Below, piece after piece: positions 33,683 through 45,883 of a DNA stretch of 64,000 bases; within the stretch, counting starts at the first letter, position 1, and every line of letters begins with the position of its first letter. Source of the DNA: Rheum nobile (taxonomy: Eukaryota; Streptophyta; Magnoliopsida; Caryophyllales; Polygonaceae); NCBI GenBank assembly GCA_027886185.1, contig WOAB01000719.1:248001-312000 (forward strand), written 5' to 3'. The notes beneath the pieces are model-generated. The model made no database searches and was not told the DNA's origin. It saw nothing but the letters and a program-made list of their open reading frames with translations. The position numbers and the translations under genes were made by a program.

Positions 33683-35932
33683 ATGACTATCGACCCATCT
33701 ACCAACACCGAAGAACCACGTCTCGAAGACGGAACCCAAACTCCATGGGACCCAACCGAAAACCCTACTCCAACCCAGTTCCAAGAACTTTCTCAAAAAA
33801 TGGCCGCCCTCCAAGAGGAACTAGCCCAGCAGCGCCAAAAAACCTAATCTCTCGCCGCCTTGTCAACCCAATCCAAAGCCGAGATCGCACAACTAACCCG
33901 TGAAAATGAGTCTCTTAAGTCGCAGGTACAATCAATGGCTTCGGGATCTAGGAGTATGCCCATCCACAGCAACGTTCGAACACACCTTGACATGGACAAC
34001 GTCGAGCCAACGCCCCCGAGCGTGCGACGATCCGGATACGCAGAGGGTACATCTCGAACTCCTATTACCAATCCGTTTTCGACTAACCATGTCACTTTTT
34101 CCACACCGATCGGGTCGGCAAGGGCCCGAATCGACGAACCACAGGTTACCAATCCACCAGACGTCCTGGCTCTCTTCCAGCAGACGCTCGACCAACACAT
34201 GAAGACGATCGACGATCGCTTCAACAGGCTTCCAGGAGTCCTGCAGCCAATCGAGATGGAAGCGACCGGCGGATTCGAAGAATCCCCGTTCATTGAAGAA
34301 ATCGCCAGGGTCGAGATCCCCAAGAAGTTTCATCTTCCCAGCATGGCGACATTCGACGGCACCAGCGACCCAGATGACCATATTTCTATATATAAACAAA
34401 AGTTAATGGCTGCATCTGTTTCAAGGGAGAACCGCGAGGCCGTCATGTGCAAAAGCTTTGGCACGACCCTCGCAGGTTCCACACTAACTTGGTTTATGTG
34501 TTTGCCTCAGGGAACGATTGCATCGTTTACGGATCTGGTCAACCCCTTCAAAAGTCAATTTACCAGTAGTCGGAGGCTCGAAAAGCAGTCGAGTGACCTC
34601 TACCGAGTCACACAAAGGTATAACGAACCTCTCAGGAATTATCTCAACAGGTACAATAAGGAGAAAGTGGCGATCCCCCACTACGACGTCACAACCTCCA
34701 TCGAAGCCTTCAGACAAGGTCTGATCAAAGACATCAACCTTTACGACGAGATTACCAAGTACCCATGAAAAAGCTTCGAAGACGTCCAGGCCAAGACCAT
34801 GGCCGAGGTAAGATTGGAAGAGGACCGTGAGTCGCAAAAAGCCTCACGCGGGCCCGATCCGTCTGATCGTAAAAATCTCTCCGACAATCGTAGAGACAGA
34901 CGTCCACATCCCTACTCTCGTAATCGAAACGAGTTGAGTCAGGTAAACTCTTTCCAGGACAGGTCCCAGGACTGGAGAGACGTTCCGGCGTTGCCTCCCA
35001 GGATCCAATCTTACAACTTCAACGTTTCCGTGTCAGAGCTCGTCAAGAGTTTCGACAAATATGGAAAAGAAGTAAGATGGCCCCGAAAGAGCGACCGACT
35101 GGACGTCAAGAAAGACATGAGCCGATGGTGCGAATTCCATGGCGATCATGGTCATTCGACCGACGAATGCATCGCCCTGCGAAAGGAAGTCGCAAGACTG
35201 CTCGCACAGGGGCTCCTGCGCGACGTAATCTCGGAGCGGGCAAAAACCACCATGGAACGACGAGACTAGGTAAAACAAAACAAACCTCCATCCCCCGTCC
35301 ATACAAAAGTTGTCAATACTATTTCAGGTGGATCAGACGTATGTGGGAACACATACTCCGCAGCTAAGCGACACGCAAAGGAAAGCAAGGGCAACAAGCC
35401 CGAGGCGTCAGACTTAAGGCCAAGGAAGATCTCCAACCTTCCGACAGTCACGTTCGACGAGTTCGATTCCGACGGATCGGACGGTCACCACGATGGTCTG
35501 GTAATCTCTTTGTCTATTGGTAATTGCTTAATACGAAGGGTACTAATCGATACAGGGAGTTCAACCAATCTTTTGACCCTCGATGCTCTTAAAGAAATGG
35601 GTCTAGCTGAAAACGACCTAATCAAAAAGTCGACCCCACTGGTCGGGTTCAGCGGTGAGGTTAAACATACGATTGGTGAAATCATTCTAACCACATACGC
35701 TGGAGGAATCAACCAACATGTGAAATTCTTGAAACTAGATTGTCCATCTCCCTACAATTGTATTCTTGGCAGGCCATGGATACACACTATGAGAGCGGTA
35801 CCCTCGACGTATCATCAAGTCATCAAGTTTCCCACTGAATGGGGAGTACAAGAAATCCGAGGAGACCAAAGGACTGCTAAAGAGTGCTACGTCGCTTCCA
35901 TGAAGAATGCAGTCGAACATCAGACCGCATAG
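33683..35932 (+). pseudogene. gag-protease of element B
   Basis: ATG at 33683 (MTIDPSTNTEEPRLEDG). It has the same layout as in A: coiled start, gag domain, WCEFHGDHGHSTDEC zinc motif, protease VLIDTGSSTNLLTLDALK, and terminal UAG at 35930-35932. Stops interrupt it: TAA after QQRQKT (about 33847), TGA in place of the Cys of KYPC (34766) and TAG after MERRD (35267). Confidence 0.88.
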
Positions 35933-35938
35933 CAATCA
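35930..35938 (+). promoter_or_regulatory. PR/RT junction stop in readthrough-type context (B)
   Basis: TAG CAA TCA, fitting UAG-CAR-YYA. The pol frame continues without shift, reaching the first Met of the RT part 15 codons later, the same distance as in A. Confidence 0.6.
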
Positions 35939-38706
35939 CAGAGCGGCGAAGGATCCAGTCGGTACATCGAACCAGAAATGGAAAAACTCGACGAGATCGT
36001 ACTGGACCCTTTAAAGCCAAACCAAACGGTAAGGGTCGGGTCGGACTTGGACGACTCGACCAGACAACAACTTCTTGATTTTCTTAGGATCAATGCCGAT
36101 TGCTTCGCATGGTCGCATGAGGATATGGTCGGAATATCTCCAAACATTATTACGCATAAATTGAATGTAGATCCATCTCATCCCCCTGTTAAGAAAAAAA
36201 CGCAGGAAGTTTGCCCCTGAGCGGAACAAGATAATTGACGACGAAGTCAAGAGCTTATTGGAAACAAGGAAAATAAGAGAAGTCCATTATCCTGAGTGGC
36301 TAGCCAACGTGGTCGTAGTCCAGAAAAAGAACGACAAGTGGAGAGTCTGCATCAACTTCACAGATCTCAACAAGGCTTGTCCCAAAGACTCGTTCCCACT
36401 ACCCCACATCGACGCCATGGTTGACGTCACAGCAGGGCACGAAAATGCTTACCTTCATGGACGCTTTCAGCGGCTACAATCAAATCCTCATGGAACCCGA
36501 CGATCAGGAAAAAACAGCATTCGTCACTAGCCAAGGTATCTACTGTAACAAAGTAATGCCCTTTGGCCTAAAAAATGCAGGGGCTACCTATCAGCGACTA
36601 GTCAACAAGATGTTCAAAGATCAGATTGGAGACACGATGGAAGTCTACATAGACGACATATTGGTCAAGTCCAAAAGGAAAGAAGATCACATAGACCACC
36701 TACACGACAGCTTCGAGGTGCTCAAAAGGTACAATATGAAACTAAACCCTACTAAATGTTCCTTCAGAGTGTCATCAGGGAAGTTCTTGGGGTATATGGT
36801 GACACAAAGAGGAATAGAAGCCAGCCCAGAACAGATCAAGGCTCTCATCAATCTTCGATCCCCCCGATGCATCAAAGACGTACAAAAGCTCACGGGTCGG
36901 ATAGCAGCTCTGAACAGATTCATCTCCAAATCATCCGACAAGTGCAAACCCTTCCACGACGCTCTCAGGAAAAGCAAGTCCTTTCAATGGACGGAAGAAC
37001 ACGAAGCAGCGTTCCAGAACTTGAAAGAGTACTTGGCTAGTCCCATGTTACTGACCAAACCTAAAGGCGACGAGCCCTTATTTCTATATCTTGAAGTGTC
37101 AGAATCAGCCGTAAGTGCAGTACTGATCAGGGAAGAGGATGCCAAGCAGTCACCGATATACTACGTCAGTCGGACGTTGTTGCCAGCAGAAACAAGGTAT
37201 TCGTCACTCGAGAAGCTCGTACTATCGTTGGTAATGGCCTCGAACAAACTCAAATCCTATTTTGAATCACATACTATTATTGTCCGCACTAATCATCCCA
37301 TGAGAGCAATCATGAGGAAACCCGAGTTTACAGGACAAATGACCAAATGGGCTATACACCTCAGTGGTTACGACATCGAGTACGAGCCCAGGACAGCGAT
37401 CAAGTCGCAAGCCTTAGCCGACTTTGTGGCCGATTTCAGTCCGACCCTAGAGCAAGAAGCCACAAGAGAAGCAACACAATTGCTCGCGATAGAAGAAACA
37501 GGTACATGGGAGCTCCACACAGATGGAGCGTCGAACTCCAGAGGATCGGGGCTAGGGGTCGTGCTGAAATCGCCACAAGGGGACAAGATAGCTCAGGCCG
37601 TCAGATGCGAGTGGGATGCGACTAACAACGAAGCTGAATACGAAGCACTCATATTCGGACTCATCTTGGCTCACGACCTAGGGCTCTGAGAGATCGAAGT
37701 CGTTTGCGATTCCTTGTTGGTCGTAAACCAAATACAAGGATCTTACAGTGCTAAAGACGTCAGGATGATAGCCTACTTGGAGGTAGCCAAGAAGCTGATC
37801 GGACAATTCCAAGCATTCAACATCAGACAGGTACCCAGAGATTTTAACTCCCAAGCTGACGCACTTGCCAATCTAGGATCCGTCCTAGACCCGAAGGAAT
37901 TTCCGCACATACCATTGGCCCACATCATGACGCCAGCCGTCCCCAGGACGTCTGTCGAGTCAACGACACCGCTTGAAGAACTCGTCGCCATGGAAGTCGG
38001 TGGTCGACCAGAAGAAGACATCATCGACAACAATGACGATTGGATGCTACCTTACATCAGATGGTTGAAAGACGGCATTCTGCCCGACGACAAAACAGAA
38101 GCAAAGCGGCTCAAGGTACAAGCACTCTCTTTCGATATCATAGATAACATCTTGTACAAAAGATCTGTCATAGGGCTACTCCTACGATGCCTCAAGACCT
38201 CCGAGGTCGGACGCATCCTACAATCGCTACACGAAGGAGAGTGTGGGAATCATACTAGAGGACGAAGCCTCTCGGGAAAAGCCCTACGAAATGGGTACTA
38301 CTGGCCGACGATGAACAAGGACGCTATAGACTACACCAAAAAGTGCGACGCCTGTCAGCGGCATGCACCCGTCCATCACCAACCTTCAGAGCTTCTCCAT
38401 CCGACTCTAGCTCCATGGCCCTTTATGAGATGGGGGATGGACATCGTCGGGAAGCTCCCTCCCGCGTCGGGTCAAAGAGTCTTCTTCCTCGCCATGACAG
38501 ACTACTTCTCTAAGTGGATCGAAGCCGAAGCCTACAGAGAGGTAAAAGAACAACACGTCATTTCATTCATAAAACGCAATATCTTGTGCAGATTTGGCAT
38601 CCCATCAGAAATCGTGTGCGACAACGGTTCCCAATTCATCAGTCATAAGACTCGAGCCTTCTGCGACCAATGGAACATCAAGTTGGTCACGTCCACACCT
38701 CGGTAT
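35933..38706 (+). pseudogene. pol of element B, part 1 (RT to integrase core)
   Basis: RT (MDAFSGYNQILM, YIDDILVKS), RNase H, second RNase H (LHTDGASNSRGSGLGVV, VVCDSLLVVNQIQGSY) and integrase up to VTSTPRY. Single-base insertions shift the frame near 36195 (run of A) and 36440. A TGA replaces an Arg codon at 37687 (CGA to TGA). Element C is inserted at 38706, between the second and third catalytic residues of the integrase. Confidence 0.9.
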
Positions 38707-39377
38707 TGTTTTGGGGCGAAAGGATCGGATGACCTAAATCGCCTTAGACGGGATAACTAGTCGATCGGGTGATAGAGAACAATCCAAACCAAGCAGATAA
38801 TTGACAAGCAAAGAATAAATGTAGAATAGTGAGATGATTTTATTAGATAATGTATTGATCGGATCGAATCGAGATACAACTTATCGTAGTTTAGACCAAG
38901 TGGTCGTGTAGGACTCGACCGATGACTTTTAGGTGGCGACCGGTGGAGAGTAAGCGCAGATGATTGCTAGAGAGCTAAGCGGGCAGCGTAAGTGTTGTTC
39001 TGATTCGTTTGTGAGTCAGGATTCTTGTGTGTCTAGCGTTAATGTGTTCGTATCCTCTTATCTTCTTCGTCGTCCAAATATGGTAAGTTCTTTTCCATTG
39101 TGACCGTTGTGTTTTTCTAATATCTTCGTCTTCAATGCCGGGAGCAATGGCAAGGATTATGCCATTTAATTGCTGCGATTATAGTGGTTTGAATGCTGTG
39201 GACGTTGTGTGATCTGGGTATTAAATGTATGGCGAGATTCTCGCGATCCTGTCGGAGGGCATTCGACCAGAGAAGCCTTGTCGCCTCCTCTGGGCCTTCT
39301 CCTTTATTCTTCCGATCTGCAATAGGCTTGGGCTCGATTCACTTGACCCATCTTCTCCGGGGATGCCAGGCCCAACA
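38707..39377 (-). repeat. 3' LTR of element C
   Basis: 671 bp, plus-strand TGTTTTGGGGCG to GGCCCAACA. By eye it differs from the 5' LTR at about 15 sites. Confidence 0.9.
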
Positions 39378-39689
39378 ATAGCCCCAAGTTGCCTTGGGTT
39401 TTCGGTTTAGGCAAGTAAAACGGAATCCGTGGCAACTTCTCTAGATACGATCTTCACCATCCTTTTTTGGCGCGTTTGCTCAGGGCTACGTGGCGCATGA
39501 TCGGGGCATGATGCGACGCCTCTGCAAATCTTCGCTTCCCTCCATAAATTCAGAGCAGAGGGAATCAATTAGTCTTCATCCCATCTTCCTTTGCAAGTTT
39601 CTTCCGGTAAGCTTCTCGGTCTCTTTCGCCATAGTTTTCTGATTTCTCTAGTCATAGCTCTTTGATCTCTCTCTCTTTCCATTCTCGAA

Positions 39690-41617
39690 ATGGTTTCCAT
39701 CGAGGCTTCCGAGTCGTCGAAGACTCTTTCCGATTCTCGTGAAGGCGAAACTCCTCCTCGTTTCATTTTGAAGGAGTCAGATGCATTGACTAGCACTTTG
39801 TCCCAAGCGGAGCTGGATCAAGTTCTCCAAGTCGGAGGCTTTCCATCGGAGACGGGCGCCAGGTTGCCTCATCCAGACGAGAGGGCCGATGCGCGTTACG
39901 AAGGATGGATTTGCTTCTACGCATACCCATTTAGAATAGGGCATAAATTTCCTTTCTCTCCCCTTGTCAGGGATTTTTTAGCCACTTTGGCGCTGGCGCC
40001 ATGTCAAATAATGCCTCAGGCGTGGAGAGTTCTTAGGGTTTTAGACCTTGTGAATGTTCAAACTGGGGCCGATTTTGATTTTGACGCTCTGTGGTATAAC
40101 TACTTTATTGGGTCGAAGAGTTCCTGTCGCGTTCAGTTGCGTATCCGACATGGTCGGAAGCCCTTGGTGCAGAGCCCTGATGTCAACGACCCCGGATGGG
40201 GGTCGAAGTTCTTTTTCGTCGAACATTCTTCTTTGGAGAAGGAGGGAGAGTGTCCGTTTTTGTTGACGGAGTGGCGAATCGATAGTATGTATTTGTCTTC
40301 TCTTTCGCGTATTTTATGTGTCTTAACTCTTGCCTTAACTTTTCTTTTTTGTAGTCCCCGAACCAGAAGATCTAGAAGTGAGTAGCCGGTCGGAAGGCTT
40401 GTCGAAGATTGTCCTTGAAATTCCCGCGTCTGAAAGAAAGTTTGTGAACGTCAACCTGCTGTCGACGACTCCTGCCTCTCAAGACGACATGTCGAATGTC
40501 TCATCGTCTCGTGCAAAAGGTAGATTCTTGACTCCAGGCGTCTTTTACTGTTTTTCGTTTTGTCGTGTACTTTAGGATTTCTCCCTTTTTGTTGTTCTGT
40601 CGTGTCAGGTTCCCCTGGTGGTCGATCGAGTGTTCGTTTGAGGGTGGCGTCAGGGAAAAGTCTGATCGAGCAGAGGAAGGCGGCGGCCAAAGCCGGGTCA
40701 AGCAAACCGGATCTGGTGGATCTGACGGTTCCAGTCAAGACTGGCTCTAAGAGGAAGGCGAGCGCTCGCCCTAAAGACGTCAAGGTAGAGGACATCCCTA
40801 GGAAAAAGAGTGCGACTACTGAGGGGGTCGGCAAGATCGGTGCCGTCGGACAGTCGATCGCCGACCTTTTTCGCGCTCAGGACCCGACTTTGAAGTCGGA
40901 AGTTAAGGATGTCTCCCCTCTAGACTGCATTGGTAAAGCGGGATGCTCCGCGTGGAGGGTGAGTTGCCCTTTGTTCTTGTTTTTATGTTTCTTTTTGCTC
41001 GACTGCGTTTCTTGATTGTGTTTTTGTGTTGTCGTGTGTCTTTCTGTCAGGCCTTCCAGTATTTCTTGGGAGCTTACTCCGGTGTTCAGGCGATGCTTGT
41101 CAAGGCCGAGGACAGGGCTGCTAGGTCAATGTCCGACCTTGCGTCTTTGAGGACCAAGCTGGAGGGAGCGGAGAGTCGCTGCCGTGAGACTGAGCATCGC
41201 CTCACCAGGGAGCTGAAGAGCATTCAAGAAGAGCTGGTCACAAGTCGGAGGGAGTTTGAAGAGTGCCGATCAGGCGTTGAGGAGGAGGTGAGGCGGGCTC
41301 GCATTGCCGATGGCCAAATTGCTGGTGACGTTGGGGCCTTTTATGCGGTGAAGTCGCGCATCGAAATGATCGAGGAGTTCAACGAGGGCAAGCATGAGCT
41401 CTGGGACCTGAAAGCGGAGAAGGAGACTCTGGACTCCATGTTCCCGAAGGGCGATCCTGGTCAGGAGCTGTTTTGCTTAGCCGGCGTCGGAGAGGAGGCC
41501 GTGGATGAAGGCGCCGATGAGGACGAGGCCCATCTTGGTGATGTCAAGCCGACTGATGAGATAGCTTCTCTAGAGCTAGCCCCTGCGGAAGGTAATGCCA
41601 TTGCTCCCGACGCTTGA
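39690..41617 (+). CDS. Antisense spliced gene of element C, intact
   Basis: Four exons with canonical GT/AG borders: 39690-40284, 40355-40519, 40609-40958, 41051-41617. They sum to 1677 bases, exactly 559 codons with the stop, so the whole 558-residue frame is open. Exon 1 has YAYPFRIGHKFPFSPLVRDF and QAWRVLRVLDLVN, resembling the PF04195 putative gypsy-type transposon domain. Exon 3 is basic (KRKASARPKDVKVEDIPRKK), a possible nuclear signal, and holds QSIADLFRAQDP. Exon 4 is a heptad-like coiled coil (LASLRTKLEGAESRCRETEH) ending in an acidic tail. It lies between pol and the 3' LTR on the opposite strand, like antisense genes known from Tat-lineage elements such as Grande. The product's role is unknown. 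Confidence 0.7.
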
Positions 41618-41686
41618 TTTGTTTTCTCCGCGTAGTATGACTTTCTTTGCCCCATCCGTGTGTGGGTTTGAATATTATGTGTTTTG

Positions 41687-41801
41687 GCGACCCGTCCACC
41701 ATCGCGGGTCGCAGGATATTTCTGAATGACTGTCGTTAAAAGTCCTACAAATGTGTAGGCAGACAATGTGTTTTGGCGACCCGTCCACCATCGCGGGTCG
41801 C
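41687..41801 (+). repeat. Twin hairpins downstream of the antisense gene (C)
   Basis: GCGACCCG, loop TCCACCATCG, CGGGTCGC with perfect 8-bp arms at 41687-41712 and again at 41776-41801, 70-75 bp after the antisense stop codon. Confidence 0.75.
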
Positions 41802-42286
41802 GTATTTGTATAAAGATGCTTTTATTTCGATGCAATTGTATTTTTACATATAGAGTCGTATGCTAGTTCGTTTCGTACATGTTCGTCGGACCTTCAAGGA
41901 AGTTGTCGATGACGTTTTGTATTTCGTGTATGTTGGTTTCACCCGTATGCTCCGTTGAGTGGGGTTTCACCGTGTGTATGTATGTAGAGCAGGCCTGCGA
42001 TGTGTTTGTGTATGTGTTAGTCGTGACATTATGCCGGGGAGGTAAGCAATATGTTTTATTGCGTAAATGTAATAAGGTGTTATACCTTATGTTTTGTGTA
42101 AGGCAGGCAGTGTGCCGACGTGCCTGTATTGTCATCTCCCCGTGTTCCGATCGATCGTGTAATGTAATGTAAGCGCTTTTTTTGCGGATGACAGGATCCA
42201 ATGTAAATGCTGTTCTGCATTTGTGTTTTTATAAGGACGAAGTCTTCGCTTAGTGTCAGATGATGATATGTAAAAGGAGATAGCGA

Positions 42287-42454
42287 TGTACATGCGACAG
42301 CATGCGGTATGTATGCGACAGGTAACAATGTATATGCGATAGCATGCGATTTGTATGCGACATATAGTAATGTATATGCGATAGCATGCGATTTGTATGC
42401 GACAGATAACAATGTATATGCGATAGCATGCGATTTGTATGCGACAGATAGCAA
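42287..42454 (+). repeat. 42-bp tandem repeat, four units
   Basis: Units begin TGTAYATGCGAYAGCATGCG at 42287, 42329, 42371 and 42413. The array sits in the untranslated region between the hairpins and the end of pol. Elements A and B have only a single diverged trace, so it expanded in C. Confidence 0.85.
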
Positions 42455-42500
42455 TGTATATGCGAGGTATAAGATTTGTGTGATGTTTTACCTCATTGGT

Positions 42501-43312
42501 TCAGAAATGGTAGAGTTTTAGATGTGCTGCGTTCCAACTCCTCGGGATCGGTCGTCCGTCTTTATCCTTTAGCTGATATGCTCCATGTCCGACCACTTCG
42601 GTGATCAAATAAGGTCCTTCCCACTGTGGTGCTAGCTTTCCGTCGGATGGGTTCTTAGTGTTCTGGAAAGTTTTCCTGAGGACTCAGTCTCTGACCTTAA
42701 ATGCCTTGATTCGGACGTTCTTGTTGTAGCTCCTTGCGACTTGTTGTTGGAACCTGACCATCCTGATTCGGGCTTTCTCTCTGATTTCGTCCGCTGTGTC
42801 CAGATTGTGTGCTAGTTCGATGTCGTTTTGTTCATTTGTCTGAAGGTTGCAGCGAGCGGTCGGAACCAATAACTCAGTCGGGATGACCGCCTCACTCCCA
42901 TATACGAGAGAGAAAGGCGATTGCCCGGTCGCATTCTTTGGAGTAGTCCTGTCGGACTAGAGAATAAGTGGGAGTTCGTCTGCCTATTTGCCTTTAGCCC
43001 CTGTGAGGCGTTTCTTGAGGTTGTTGATAATGATCTTGTTGCTGGATTCGGCTTGTCCGTTGGATTGCGGATACCGAGGTGTGGATGTGACCAACTTGAT
43101 GTTCCACTGGTCGCAGAAGGTTCGAGTCTTATGACTGATGAATTAGGAGCCATTGTCGCACACGATTTCTGATGGGACGCCAAATCTGCACAAGATATTG
43201 CGTTTTACGAATGAAATGACGTGTTGATCTTGTACCTCTCTGTAGGCTTCGACTTCGATCCATTTAGAGAAGTAGTCCGTCATGGCAAGGAAGAAGACTC
43301 TTTGACCCGAAG

Positions 43313-43360
<48 letters not shown>

Positions 43361-45880
43361 GCTTTCCGACGATGTCCATTCCCCATCTCATAAAGGGCCA
43401 TGGAGCTAGGGTCGGATGGAGGAGCTCCGAAGGCTGATGATGGACGGGTGCGTGCCGCTGACAGGCGTCGCATCTCTTGGTGTATTCCATGGCGTCTTTG
43501 TTCATCGTTGGCCAATAGTACCCGTTTCGTAGGGCTTTTGCCGAGAGGCTTCGTCCGCCGGTGTGATTGCCACACTCCCCTTCGTGCAACGATTGTAAGA
43601 TACGTCCGACTTCTGGAGTCTTGAGGCATCGTAGGAGTAGTCCTGTAATAGATCTTTTATACAAGATGTTATCTACGATATCGTAAGAGAGTGCTTGTAC
43701 CTTGAGCCTTTTTGCTTCCGTCTTGTCGTCGGGTAGGATGCCGTCTTTTAACCATCTAATGTAAGGTAGCATCCAGTCGTCATTGGTGTCGATGATGTCT
43801 TCTTCTGATCGGTCGCCTATTTCCATGGCGACGAGTTCTTCAAGCGATGTTGTTGACTCGACGAATGTCCTTGGGACGGCTGGCGTGGTGATGTGGGCCA
43901 ATGGTATGTGTGGAAATTCCTTCGGGTCTAGGACGGATCCCAGATTAGCGAGTGTGTCAGCTTGGGAGTTAAGATCCCTGGGCATCTGTCTGATGTTGAA
44001 TGTTTGGAATTGTCCGATCAGTTTCTTGGCTACCTCTAGGTAGGCTATCATTCTGGTATCCTTGGCACTGTACGACCCTTGTATCTGGTTTACGACCAGC
44101 AGGGAGTCACAAACGACTTCGATCTCTCGGACCCCTAGGTCGCGAGCTAGGATGAGTCCGAATATGAGTGCCTCGTATTCAGCTTCGTTGTTAGTCGCAT
44201 CCCACTCACATCTGACAGCTTGAGCTATCTTGTCCCCTTGTGGCGATTTTAGCACGACCCCTAGCCCCGATCCTCTGGCATTCGATGCCCCGTCTGTGTG
44301 GAGCTCCCATGTACCTGCCTCATCCGTCGCGAGTAATTGTGTTGCTTCTTTTGTGGCTTCTTACTCTAGGGTCGAACTGAAATCGGCCACAAAGTCGGCT
44401 AAGGCTTGCGACTTGATCGCTGTCCTGGGCTCGTACTCGATATCGTAACCACTGAGGTGTATGGCCCATTTGGTCATTCGTCCTGTGAACTCAGGTTTCC
44501 TCATGATAGCTCTCATGGGATGATTAGTGTGAACAGTAATAGTTTGGGATTCGAAATATGGTTTGAGTTTGTTCGAAGCCATTACCAGTGATAGCACGAG
44601 CTTTTCAAGTGACGAATACCTTGTTTCGGCCGGTAACAGCGTCTGACTGACGTAATATATTGGCGACTGTTTGCCATCCTCCTCCCTGATCAGTACTGCG
44701 CTTACGGCTGATTCTGACACTGTAAGATAAAGAAATAAGGGCTCGTCGCCTTTAGGTTTGGTCAGTAACATGGGACTGGCCAGGTACTCTTTGAGGTTTT
44801 GGAACGCTGCTTCGTGTTCTTCCGTCCATTGAAAGGACTTGTTCTTCTTGAGTGCGTCGTGAAGGGTTTGCATTTGTCGGATGATTTGGAGATGAATCTG
44901 CTCAGAGCTGCTATCCGACCCGTGAGCTTCTGTACATCTTTGACGCATCGGGGGGATCGAAGGTTGATGAGAGCCTTGATCTGTTCTGGGCTAGCCTCTA
45001 CTCCTCTTTGTGTCACCATGTATCCTAAGAACTTCCATGACGACACTCCGAAGGAGCATTTAGTAGGGTTTAGTTTCATGTTGTACCTTTTGAGCACCTC
45101 AAAGCTGTCGCGTATGTGGTCTATGTGATCTTCTTTCTTTTTGGACTTGACCAACATGTCGTCGATGTAGACTTCCATCGTGTCTCCGATTTGGTCTTTG
45201 AACATTTTGTTGACTAGTCGTTGATACGTAGCCCCTGCATTTTTCAGACCAAAGGGCATTACTCGGTAACAATAGATACCTTGGTTGGTGATGAACGCTA
45301 TTTTTTCTTGATTGTCGGGTTCCATAAGGATTTGATTGTAACCGCTGAAAGCGTCCATGAAGGTAAGCATTTCGTGCCCCGCTGTGGCATCGACCATGGC
45401 GTCGATATGGGGTAGAGGGAACGAGTCCTTGGGACAAGCCTTGTTGAGGTCTGTGAAGTCGATGTAGACTCTCCATTTGCTGTTCTTTTTCTGGACTACG
45501 ACCACGTTGGCTAGCCATTCAGGATAGTGGACCTCCCTGATCTTTCCTGTTTCCAATAAGCTTTTGACTTCGTCGTCGACTATCTTGTTCCGCTCGGGGG
45601 CGAACTTCCTGCGTTTTTGCTTGATAGGGGGATGAGATGGATCCACATTTAATTTATGAGTAATAACGTTTGGATATATTCTGACCATATCCTCATGCGA
45701 CCATGCGAAACAGCCAGCATTGGCCCTGAGAAAGTCAAGAAGTTGTTATATGGTCGAATCGTCCAAGTCCGACCCGACCCTTACCGTTTGGTTTGGCTTT
45801 GAAGGGTCTAGTGCGATTTCATCGAGTTTTTCCATTTCTGGTTCGACGTACCGACTAGGCCCTTCGCCGCTCTGTGGTTG
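42501..45880 (-). pseudogene. pol of element C
   Basis: RT (YIDDMLVKS), RNase H, second RNase H, integrase (HEGECGNHTGGR, CDACQRHAPVHH, WGMDIVGKLP) and the end HLKLYHF. Broken by a one-base deletion near 44866, CAA to TAA near 44360 and 43143, TGG to stop changes in the integrase C terminus, and a poly-G insertion at 43314-43359. The insertion adds a proline run between KLP and ASGQR yet keeps frame. Confidence 0.9.
43314..43359 (+). repeat. Poly-G homopolymer in integrase
   Basis: An uninterrupted run of 46 G. The same site in A and B has only GGGCGG. The net insertion is about 42 bases (14 proline codons on minus). It may be a genuine homopolymer expansion or an assembly or sequencing artefact. 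Confidence 0.9.
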
Positions 45881-45883
45881 CTA
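45875..45883 (-). promoter_or_regulatory. PR/RT junction stop in readthrough-type context (C)
   Basis: On minus: TAG at 45883-45881 followed by CAA CCA, identical to A. Confidence 0.6.

Noticed and set aside
42080..42454. Open frame with an AYTLLSVAYKSHAI repeat
   Set aside because: A product of the 42-bp tandem array, whose length is a multiple of three; no start context or family.
42287..42454. CRISPR-like array
   Set aside because: Units are directly adjacent with no spacers, and the genome is a plant.
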